A DNA stretch of 64,000 bases from Sclerodactyla briareus (taxonomy: Eukaryota > Echinodermata > Holothuroidea > Dendrochirotida > Sclerodactylidae), in the NCBI GenBank assembly GCA_026419785.1, contig JAODTK010004832.1, positions 424,936 through 488,935 of the forward strand, given 5' to 3'. This document shows positions 48,101 through 60,510 of this stretch, one piece after another (position 1 is the first letter of the stretch; every line of letters begins with the position of its first letter). A model generated the notes under the pieces. That model saw only the letters and a list, made by a program, of their open reading frames with translations, was not told the origin of the DNA and did no database searches. The position numbers and the translations under genes were made by a program.

Positions 48101-51100
48101 CCTGGAATGGAACGAACATTGAAATTTGGTATAACCCATGCAAAATCCACACTGAATGACCCCACTAAGTAGAAAATGTGGGAGGTAAGGTTAAGCCCTA
48201 CTAACAGGTTTCATGAAATCGGGCAAACTTTAATTATGCATAATTATGCAATTAGACCATGTTGAATGACTCCAGTGACCCTGAATCCATGATAAAAAAC
48301 TAGAGAACCAATGGTTCAGTAGCTAAACCGGACAAATTTTAAATATGTAGTGAACTGGTACTCTATGATGTGTTTATGGGGTGGTTTACCATAGTTGTGC
48401 ATTGATTTCAGTTATATATACAATCAGTTATTTGCCCAGTTTTTTATGTCACAATTCTGGGAGTGTGGAAGCAATGCATATTTACTGATGACATACATGA
48501 AATATAATGAATAAAAGCAACTCTAGCATATTTGTGATTCCTTGCCTCAGCCAGTTGATTGTCGTTGATTTCAAAAGCATAATGTCAATTGTTTTCAATA
48601 GTTAGCAATAATAACATGTTAAGAAGGGTTCTAGATTCATTTTTTTTGCTCTCCCCTCATATGACCTTCGATCTGCTCCAAAACAAGAAGGATCATGAAA
48701 ATCAAAGGCCAATCACCATATCAAAGACCATGCCCATTATACTTATGTTGCACTTGAGACAGCTTCTGGTCACGAGACTTACCTCTCTTGACCTAAGATG
48801 ATTTTAATGTACTCAATAAAACCAACCTATACCAGTATATAGGTGCACAGTGATCCAAAATATCTTGATTATACAACCAAAGCTGTGTAGCAAATGTTGA
48901 ACTCTTTAATGACTTTTGACCTGAAAATTGAGAAAAAGAGCATCAATGGTATTGCTTTTGCTGTTTGTAGAACAAAACTCATGAATGTGCCAAGGACAAA
49001 TGTAAAATTGGGTTGTGTTGAATTGTTCAAGACAGAGGCCATAGAGGCAGTCAGTTTCAAGCAAAATGGGCTATTATGCCCGTAACAACTTGACCTTGAT
49101 CTTCATATATGGCCACAAAAAAGGCTTGCAGTCCAATTAAACATTGGTATCAGCTTAGTCAAATAGTTGGATCAAAGAATGCCCTATTGGCAGCGAAAGA
49201 GAGAGGACAACTTCACAGTCGATTAAAAAATGGGGCTAACAGTAAGTTTGTCCAAGATCCATAAAAGAACCAGAACTGTACAGGCGGGAAACCGCCAATG
49301 ATGCCCAGGTTCATCCCACAAAGGAAGGAACGGCCTTCTGGTTAACTGTGTCCATACAAAAATCGTAAATGTATACAGTAGTAGCAGGCCTAACACTGGC
49401 AAGGAAAAGAGAGGATTGTGGAGTTGCTAAATGGCATTAAATTATTTTTCAATCACACTTTATCCCTACCTAAAGTGTGGTGGGAGAGGTTGTTTAGCAG
49501 GGTATTTCAAAATGGTACTTTATTGTAATACTTTTTTAAAATGTTCATATAACAAATTACTCAGCAGTATTCCATGAACTGGCCTGCCAGTACACTTATC
49601 CAATGATAAATTTCAAAGGCTGGATATGTACACAAATTGTATCATGACGAAAAAACACTACTGTGCACTCGCCAGCCCAGGGTGAGCAGGGGGAACTATT
49701 GTTCAAGAGTCTTTTTCTATGACTCGATCCAATTATTTTTAGGGGGAAGGTTGTCTTAATATTTATATTAGACACAATAAAATATTAGGTGACATATAAA
49801 GTGTGCAATTTCAATATGCCATTTTTTGAAGGCTGTATTCTACTGCTTTCCTTCAATGTTTTTTTCTTCAATTCCATTCAGTTCGAGGAGGAGGGATGGG
49901 TAAGGACAAATCATTGTAAATTCTATTCCATCTCTTGGGTTTATAACACCTAACTGCCTCTTTCTGGAGTCATTTCATGGCAATAGAGTTAATAAACTGT
50001 ATTACACTAAGGCTACTGTACATACCGACCATGACAACACTATGCCTGAATACCATCAATCGTCAACCTCTTGGGTGCAAATCTCCAGGGGCTAATCGTT
50101 TATAGGCTGGGTAGGACCATCATTTGAGAACAAAATGCCTTGGGCATATTTAACCAAAACATGTCAAAACAGAATTAAGTGAATTTGAGTTGATATCTAT
50201 AGATACCAGTTGCATCAACAATTGTAATTTGGGACATAATTGATGGTGGGGATGGGGTGATTGGGTGATTGGCGGGTGCAGGCTAGATGGGGGCAAGAAC
50301 CCAGTAGGGGACCAGTATATGGGAAATGGAGAGCAATTAAGGAAATGTGGTCTCAAGAGGGAAACAATGGGATTGCTTTAGGGGAATTTAGGAAATGTCA
50401 ACGCATCATTGAGGTGGGGTGGGGTGATTGATTGGGGGGCTGCAGGCGAGATGGGGCGCAAACCCCAGTATGGGGAGGGAATGGAACGCAATTAAGGAAA
50501 TGTGGATCGCAAGAGGGAACAAGGGATTGCTTGGGGAATTTAGGAAATTTAAAGCAGGTTAGCGACGAAGTTTATAGCTCGATAGGTACACACAGAAAAT
50601 AGTTATGTTATTAAAGAGCAGTGCTTTATTTTAGCAAACAAAACTGGCTGCCCATATAAGTTTGCGAATTGAAATTCAAAGCTCAATCCTTATTCCTCAA
50701 CACAGGTTTGACTGTTTTGTTCTTTTCAATTAGATGTTAATGTTTTAAATTCTAACAATACCATATGATGTTGCATCCAAAATCTGCAAACAAGCTGAAG
50801 AGAGACCCCAAGAACATTATGACAAAAAAAAATTACAATGTACTTCGTAGGAGGGGAGACATTTTGAAATTTTTTTAGATTGCCCCTTGGACCTTTGACC
50901 ATATGACCTTCACCAAGTCAAACATGTCTCATGGGGCAAGAATAATTTTTCAAAGTTTGCACATCCGTTGACTGTGTGGGGGTCAAAGTCAAAAATAAAT
51001 GCAGTTGTTGATCACACTGGATAGAGTATAGAGTAGATAGGCCGAGGGCCCCCAAGTGGGACATTTGGACCAAAAAAATCTTGGAAAAGCCCAGAGTCGA

Positions 51101-54100
51101 CTATTCCATCATTATGATAGGGCATCAGCACTGTAGGAGGAGAAACATTTCGCTTGATTGCACGTGATGGGCACTTGGGCCCAAATGGGCACCAAGTCCA
51201 AAATTATGAGAACCCGAAGGTTAGAGGTACTAGACCCTCATTAGGACGAAACATCAGCACGGCATTGTGCATCAAAGTTTTGAGAAGCATTTCGCATGAT
51301 TTAACATGATGGGCCTTAGGCCCACATGGGCCTCTTCAGCCAGAAGTTGCCAACACCCCCCATTGGACCACTAACAAGGAGCATTACTGTAAACTTTAAA
51401 AGAAACAGAAAACAATTGCCGTTACTTGTGGAAGGAGTTGCATTTCAAGTTACCATTGTGTGAAATTTCATAGAGGGCCCAAGTGCGGACCTTGAACAAA
51501 AATGCTGAACACCCCAAAGTTAAGACTGTTAGACAGACCAAAATTTATGACTGAATATCAGGATGTGCACCAAACATGTAAAGAGGAGAAGCATTTTGAA
51601 TAATCCACATAGATGCAAAATTAATTTTTTGTGAGAGGAGAAGCATTTGGCATAATCCACATAGTGGGCCATCAGGCCCACACTAGGCCTTGAGTCACAA
51701 ATAGTCCTGGACACCCTGAAGAGATACAGCTATTAGACCATTATTATGACCGAAACATCAGCAATGGTGGTGCAACTAGATTTGTAGAATAAGAGATTTA
51801 CAGTATTTAATTATTAAGGGCCCTAGGCCCAAAATTCTTGAACAACCCCCATGGCCCATTTACCCACGGACTATTACACGAAACCTTGAAGAAAATCAAT
51901 TGAAGCTTGTGGGGGGGTCATGCATTTCAAGCACCATTGTTGTCCAATATCATAAATGGGCCCGCGGGCCCAAGTCGCGACTTTGGAACAAAAAATCCTG
52001 AACCTCAAGGTACTGTTTAGACCACTATTATGACTGAGCATCAACACTGTACAACTAATTTGGAGGATATACAAGATTTTGCGGTGATTTAACATAATGC
52101 GCCTTTCGTGCCTAAGTGGGACCTGGGCCCAAAATTGAATGTATTTCAAGTACCATTGTGTAAATTCGATAAAATGGGCCCTCAGCCAAGTGGGACCTTG
52201 GATAAAAATTCCTGGAACGACCCGACGGTACAGCTGATAGACCATTCAATCTGACCGAACATCAGCAACTGTGCAACAAAATTGTAGGAAGTAGCGTTTC
52301 GCAGTTTTCCCACTTATTGGCCCTTATTGTGCCCCTTCCAATGCCATTTGACCTTGACCTTTTAGGTGGTCAACGATGAACCATTAGTCAATGAACATTG
52401 TGACCAAGTCTGGTCGAGATTCATTTTCAAAACCTGAACATTTTGTGGCCAAAAAAAAAGTTTACTGACTGGATAGATAGAATGATAGATATATAGATAG
52501 TTAAATAGATGGATGGATTGAATGACATGGGCATCACAATAGCCTCAACCAGCATAGCTGGTTTGAGCTTTTAAATGAACTCAAGGTAAACCATACCGAC
52601 CAAGTTTCATAAAAATCCAAGCAGCAAAAAACCTGCAGATTCGCATAAATTTGTAACTTAGGTACGTGAAGGGACTCCATTGACCCTGATTCTTTGGTAA
52701 AAATTTCTAGGCTGAAGGTTAGACCCTATTCAACAAGTTTGTGAAAGACCGACAAACTTTAAAATTTGGCCCTAAACCATGCAATTTGAACACTGAATAG
52801 CATATCACAAAGACACAAATCCCAAAGATTACAGGGTTCAACGGATGTCATTTCAACGGACCTAAGAGGTGCAAAACTTAAGCTGAAATATAATCAGTTC
52901 ATTTACCTTATATCCATGCATCTATGTGCCAAACCAAATCTCGCTAACAAGCCCTACTAAACAAAAATACATAAAATAGGCTATTACCTTAATCCTAATT
53001 ACCTTCTGTGCCCAAAATCTAATCAGATCGCTGTTCACCCACCATGATACTACATACCAAAATTTCATCCCCCCCCCAAAATGAGATTTCCGGCAGTTTC
53101 GGAGAAATCCTGCTAACGAGGTAGTGGGGACACACATACCACACACACATAAAAACACACACATACATACATACACACACACACAACAAAGTGATCCCTA
53201 AGTCTCTTCTTAAACCTTGTTCATGCAAGACAAAAGTAAAGAGTCGTCCTCGGACCTACTCTATTCGTAACACCAAAAACCCACAGACGGGAACAGTCAC
53301 AAGTTGTGGGGACCATACAGTAACATACAAATTTGGAACATCTTGACATAGATGGTAATCCCATGGAGTATAGCACCATGAAGGCACCCCGAGCGGGTGC
53401 TTTGCTAGGATGAGGAAGTTTATAAAGCGAGTGTGATTCCTGTGGCCGCCACAGCTGTTGATCCCCCCCCAAGGACAGTGGTGGTTCATCTTCGCTTACA
53501 CATCGAAAAAGAGACAGGCAGATAATCGCTAAATAAATATATCGATAGACGCTGTGTTATCTTGGGGAGGTGGGCAAGAGAAATACCGTGATAAGGAGAA
53601 GAAGCTATACATGTGCTTTGTAGATTGGAGAAGGCTTTTTGATAGGGTCCACCGGAGGGTGATGAAGTAGGCATCTGAAGAAAGAGAGGTCTAGCCGAGG
53701 TAATGGTTGACAGCATTGCAGTGATGAGTCGTATGAAGAGGCGAAGACAAGGGTCAGGGTTGGCTAACAGTTAGTTTGGAGGTTGGTGTACTCAAAGATC
53801 TGTGCTGGTTCTCTGCTGCTGTTTGCAATCGTGGTTGACGTTATTACGAGAATGCAAGAGAGGGTTAATGAGTGAGATGATGTAGGCAGATGATTGTTTC
53901 TGATGAGCCGAGAAGTTCTGGAGATGGAAAGAGGCGTTTGAGAAAAGGGGGCCTTAGGTTAACCTTGGCAAGACAAAGGTAATGATGAGTGAGCCAGACG
54001 GAGAGTGGCGATAAGTAAGGTAGACCAAGTGGATGTGTGACGGGAGAAAAAGGGTTATGACTAACTCAGTGCGTGTGTACAGTGCGGAAGGGTGGATTTG

Positions 54101-57100
54101 GGATTCATGGCAGATGTTGCAGAGATGTGCAGATGTGGAGAGGGTTGACCCACTGACCCCCCGTTTGGCGAGAGACCCGTTGTGGGAGATTGTGGAAGGG
54201 GTTTGGTGAGATGGTGGTACCAGCAGCAGAGGAGTTGTGGGAGGAGGTGAAACAGTGAAGAGTTCTGTTACTTCAAGTTCAAGTCAAAGGAGGGAAAGGT
54301 AATGGTGGATGTGAAGCAGCTGGACAACAAGGGCAGGATGGTTGGAGAATGAGAGTGCAGTGAGTTGCTGCATGGGAGAAGGTTACCCTTGAAGGTGGAA
54401 GGAAGAGTTTATCAGACGGTTCAGGCGATTGCAATGTTGTATGGGAGTGAGTGAGACATGGCTGTTTGAGAGTAAGTGAGATGGCTATTTGAGAAGGACA
54501 GAGGGAGCAATGGTTGAGAGCGATGTGCGGGTAAAGCTCACAGACGAAGAAGGACTGGGATCTGAGAAAGAGGCTTGCTTGGAGGGGAAGGCAGTAGACC
54601 AACTGGCAAACAAATGGAAGCAGCAAGGTGAGATGGTATGGGCATGTGCTAAGAAGAGATGAAGATCAGGTCCTGAGGAAAGCACTTGAACTCCAAGTGC
54701 GCGGGGAGAAGGGAAAGCGGGGAAAGGATGACATGGAAGAGGCCAGGTGGAGGAGGAAACCACGGAAAGGTGGAGGCTTGAGAAGGAGGTCGCGCAAATC
54801 AAGCAGAGAGATGGAGATATGGCGTGGGGTGGTGCTCTCAGTGTGAGGTGAATCCAGCCACCCTGATCGATGACAAATCCGGATTAAAACTGGAGGAAGG
54901 AAGAATATCTGGATTAAAGGTCTAAAATTAGGCTTCCCCTGGCCATAGTTAGTCAGGCCTGCAGTTATTACTGCTGGAGGTCATTAAAAGTAAGCCTGCG
55001 TGCTTTCTGGCAATGAAGAAGCCAACTGAAAGGGAGGACTTCAATCATTTCACATGTCACACCTACTTTTTTCAGTCTCACTCACTAATGAGGAGCACAT
55101 TGCCCGAACGGGAAATGCCCCGCCGCCATCACTCACAATGCAGGGGGCCCGTAATTATATGCCTCGTGATATGCTTCCACCCACGAAGAGATGCTTCAGC
55201 TGACTAAGGAAATTCTTAGTCAAAAATGTAGAGGCTTCCAGTTTTGGGTTGGAAGGACACCCATGATTCTCGCCTTACTCATTTCGAAGAGTTGCCCCGA
55301 GTAACGGAGGCAGGGGTGACTATTTTCTGCTCCGGGATCGCCATTGAACGTCCCCATCGACATGACCAGAGGTAGCTTCACTCGTGCAGCCGCTTTTCTA
55401 CAGGGAGAACGGAGCGGGGTGAAAGTTGGTTGTCTGTGACAACACCGGGGTTTGAACCGGAGGGACCTCAGGTATCGCATGCGGACACTCTAATGTTCCT
55501 GCCACCTCACCGCTCTAATGTGACCCCAAATAAGGGTGTTTTGTATACCAGTGAATGTCAGAAATACTCTCTCCGAACCCCATGCATGTTTTGGGCCCTT
55601 CATGAAGAAACCAAGAGCACAATGGTAGCTGTTAGCTCAAACTGGCACCCAAAATGTTACCAGACCAAATGTACAAGGATGTGTTAAAGTTCAGGTAATG
55701 AGGCCAAGAAGGCAGTTCAAGCAATGGACTATTGTGCACCTGTAAACAACCTTGCAATGAATTATACGGCCAAAAATGTCTTAGCAATCAATCGAAGAAT
55801 GTCCAAATTGAGAGAGAAGAGGCAATTTCACACAATGGCCTATTGGCCCTGTTAATGACCTCGGAGCTTCACAAGGGCACTAAAGGTCAGTGAACTTGGG
55901 TCCAAGTTTGGTCAACATTTCATCAAAGAATGACTGTTTGGCTTCTTTCCACAGATGTTCTGTTGTTAATCTAACGACATATATATGTGCATCCAAATCT
56001 GCGCAGACAGCTGAAAAGAAGCACATCCAAAGGAACATGATGACACAGTTTCAAGAAAATTAATTGTACTTTGTAGGAGGAGATACAAGTTTGAAATTGT
56101 ATTAGATATATAATGGCATCTATATTGCCCTGGACCTTTGACTTTCACAGAAGTCAAACAGTCCAGGGTCAATTGCACAATGTGTCAAGTTTGGTCGACA
56201 TCCCACCACAGAATGACCTGTTTGGGGGCCAAAAAGGCAATTGTGAACCACTGGATAGAAGTATGATAGGATGTAGGGCCGAAGTGGGACTTTGGACTAA
56301 AAATTCTTGCTAAGCCCATAGGTATTACTATACCATATTATGATAAAGATCAGCATTGTATGAGGATAACATTTATGCTCGATTGCATAGGATGGGCCCC
56401 GGGCGCAACTGGGCCTCGAGTCCCAAATTCCAGAGAACCTAAAAGTATGGCTGCTAGACCCTCTATGATGAACATCAGCCCGATTGTGCATCAAATTTGT
56501 AGAGCATTTTGCATGATTTAGTCTAACATGATGGGCCCTACGGGCCCAACATTGCGCCTTCAGCCAGAAGTTTCAAACACCCAAATGGGCCCACTAACGA
56601 GGAGCATTACATGTAACTTAAAAAAGGCGATCCGCCCCCAAGTGTTCGTGGTTGCACAATCAATGGTTTCTTCCATTAGTCACTATGCCAAAAACAATTA
56701 CAAGGATTCCATGTGTTGCTTTGAGATTTTGGTATTAGCATTTAACAGAAACGCCCCCTAATAATCAGTGACCAAAATCAAATGCATAAGGAATGACCAT
56801 CACCATTCTACTAAAGGAGTATAAGTTTTGTGGAAATTTGACTAAATTATGCAAATTAGACACAATATTCAACTTTCAATTGAGCCACTTTCTCACTTTA
56901 AATATTCAGGACCAATATGGACCACATTTAATACATTTCAGGGGAATCCAACAAACTTGAACAGTGTAGAAATGGAGCTAATCTCCAGTGACTTGAGTCA
57001 ATGTTAACATGTGGGGGACTAAAGTAGGACCCATACCCATCAAGATATGAAAATCGAAACAAAACTTGAAACCGTGCTCGAAAAAATTTGAAAAGAGTAT

Positions 57101-60100
57101 GGCGAATCTGGTAGCTCGAAGGGGCCGACTGGGTGTCCATAAATTACCAGTGTTTAAAATGTTACTTAAATGATAGAAAAAACAAACCCTGACCTGAACT
57201 ATTGATCATTCTCTTGACGAGCCCCACTCTCATATTGCACTTGCAAGGTGTTGGGGCCTGCTCTGTGGTGCCAATTCCACCAATGCTATCTACGACATGG
57301 ATCATTCACCATCATCTCCGACAAGCGACGCTTTCGTTTCCTGCCTCGCGAGAAAACTTTGGCAGGGTCGCTGACTCGGTCTACATGCCATCCGCTGTCC
57401 TATATTTTTTGGAATGGTTTTATGACACACACGACTCTGCACCTCTGGCAGTGGTAACGGTGCCAGTACTGGTATTCGCGCTTGCCTAAAATAATGCTAG
57501 CGGTCGTTATATTACATGGGGGCATACTTGCCACTCACTGTATTCAGTGCACTTCTTTTATACATCCTCTTTTTAAGTCAGAAGATTGCCCCCAAATTAT
57601 AATTTTGTAATAATGTTGTATTTCTCGTTTTATTGTAGTTGAAAAGAGTTACGACAACGTACGTATGGCAAAACAGCACGTGCATGCGACCACGTGTCAT
57701 GCTGTTACGAGGCATAATTACATGTACTACATTCTTCGCAGAAGAAATATGTAAGCCCAGCCATTCTTAGCCGGGCCCGCACAACCTGTTACAGGTCGCT
57801 AGTGCATTGCCAGTAGGCCCTAACGTACTGATTTTCAGCTGGAAAACTGAAGCAAGGGCACAGTTTACATCAGCCCAAGAGCCACCTGATTTGCACTAAA
57901 ACTCTATGTATAAATATTTTCCCCACCAATTGCCCAATTAATCACATGAATTCATTCTAGAATTGTAGGCCCACGCGAATTGCAGTGCAGTAGCGCGGAT
58001 CGAGGTGGATCGACGAGCGCTAGTAAGTCCAGTCAGTAATAACAGGAGATTAGTTAGGAAACTCCATAGATGTTAATTGTGGGCGATAAAAGGGTTGCTG
58101 TCGGCGGCCTGTACCAAGTCAATAGGAGTGGCCGACTTGGTGTTGAGTAAAGCACTGTACATTATCAGTGGAATGCATTTCCGAAGAGTCAACAGTAAGT
58201 AGGTGATGACCACGTGTACTTCCAAACAGGGCTATGTATTGAAACTAGTGCAACAGCATAGGGCGAGTAGCAAAGGCAACATATAGCTTTGCATGCAGTG
58301 TTATTATTACGTTACCATAAGGCTGCGATTTCATGGCAGCTGGGATATTGGAAAAATATTGCAAGGCTGAACCACAGCTCGCAACACACGTGGGCAGTTT
58401 TATCATTTTCAACAGGTTGCGGATTGAGATGGATGTACGCGGCGGCGGCTTGGATCGGTGAAAAAACAACATAAATCAAACTCAGATGTGTTGGGGCTGT
58501 TGGCTATATAATATGGGCTCGTAATACTGTACTTTGAACTTATGCAGACTACAGATTGTGGTAGCCAGGCATTTCGCAACTGGAATCAGAGGCCGACGGC
58601 AAGAAGGGGAAGCCCAGGGCTACCGGCGCATAAGATTTTCAAGCCCGGCTTTGAAATTTGAAAATAAACCATGCAAAAAAATGCCATAACATTGAATGAT
58701 CTCCAGTGACATCCCAACAATGTCTATGTTAAAAATTTGGAGTAAAGGTGAGCCAATTTACGAAGTTTCAAGAAAATCCGACAAATTCAAAAATTATGAA
58801 TAAGTCATGCAAATTAGAATGTGAATGACCTCCAGTGACCCTGATACATGATAAACAGTTTTGGAAACAATGTAACCATACCCACCACGTTTCATGGAAA
58901 TCAAGCAACTTCAAAATTTGACATGAATTATGCAAAATAAGAACTTTGACCAATGAAAGACCCCCATTGACCCGGAATCTTCGTTAAAAAAGTTTTGGAC
59001 TTAATTAGATAATTTTACTGCTGAAATCAATCATTCATCTACCTTATATCTGACAAGGTATGTACCAAACCAAGGCACCATAACACCTACGGTTCATCCG
59101 TAATCTTGCTAACGAGCCTGAACAATGAATTACATAATATGGCTAATACTTACCCGTTTCTTATATTCACCGATTATAGTGATGTTCGGGCCCAAAATCA
59201 ATCCGATCGTGTTCACCTACATTACCACCCTGATACAAAATTCATCAAAAATAGGTCTTACCGTTTCGGAGGAAATCTGCTACCGAGGAAGTGGACACAT
59301 TTACACACACACACACATATCCACACTGTACACACACGACGAAGTGATCGCTAAGTCTCTTCCTGAACTTTGTTCAGGCGAGACAGAAATCAATTGGTAC
59401 TTGTGGAAGGAGATGCATTGCAAGTACCATTGTGTGAATTTCATAGAATGGGCCCTATGGCCCAAGTGGGACCTTGGATCGAAAATTCCTGAACACCCCA
59501 AAGGCTGGACTGTTAGACCATCATTATGACCGAATACTGTGCACCAAAACTTGTGAGAGGAGAAGCATTTTGCGAAATTCCACATAGTGGGCGCTTGGAC
59601 CCAAAACTAGGCCTGGGGGCCGAAAAAATCCCCGGACACCCTGAAGGTACAACAAAGCTAATTAGACCAATCATATGAACCGAACATCAGCACGGTGCAA
59701 CTACATTTGTGGGGAGGGAATACAAGATTTAACAGTATTTCATATAATGGGCCCTAGGGCCCAAACTGGGCCCTGGCCAAGATTCGCCTGAACAACACGA
59801 AAGCCCATTTACCTAAAGACCATTACATGTAACTTTGAAGAAAATTCAATGAAGCCTGTGGGGAGGAGATGCATTTCAAGCACCATTGTGTGAAATATCA
59901 TAAAATGGGTTCCCTGGCCCAAGTCGGACCTGGAACAAAAAAATTCGAACACCCCAAAGGTAGGTACCATCATTATGATCAGCGTTGTGCAACTAAATTC
60001 GTAGGAGATACAAGATTTTGCGGTATTTCACATAATGGGCCCTTTGGCCCGAACTGGGGCCCTGGGCTCAAAATTCCTGAACACCCCCAATGGCCCTCAA

Positions 60101-60476
60101 CCCAAGGAACATTATATTAACTTGAAGAAAACTAATTGAAGCTTGTGGGAGGAGAATCATTTCAAGTACCATTGTGGGAAATTTCATAAAATGGGCCCTC
60201 GGACCCAAGTGGGACCTTGGATAAAAATTCCTGAACACCCCAAAGGTACGGCTGATAGCCCATCATTAGACTGACACATCAAGCATTGTGACACCAAAAT
60301 TTGTGGGAGGAGTAGCATTTCAGTTTTCCACTTATTGGCCCATTGTGCCATTTGACCTTGACCTTAGGTGGTCAACGATGACCCATCAGTCAATAAATAT
60401 TGTGACCAAGTCTGGTCGAGATTCATCAAAGCACGAATCGAAATTTTGTGGCCCAGAAAGCAAGGGTGACCGATTG

Positions 60477-60510
<34 letters not shown>

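Noticed and set aside
59125..59529. 134-codon plus ORF
   Set aside because: Runs through two modules of the composite repeat, including the CACACA run, and is not open in other copies.
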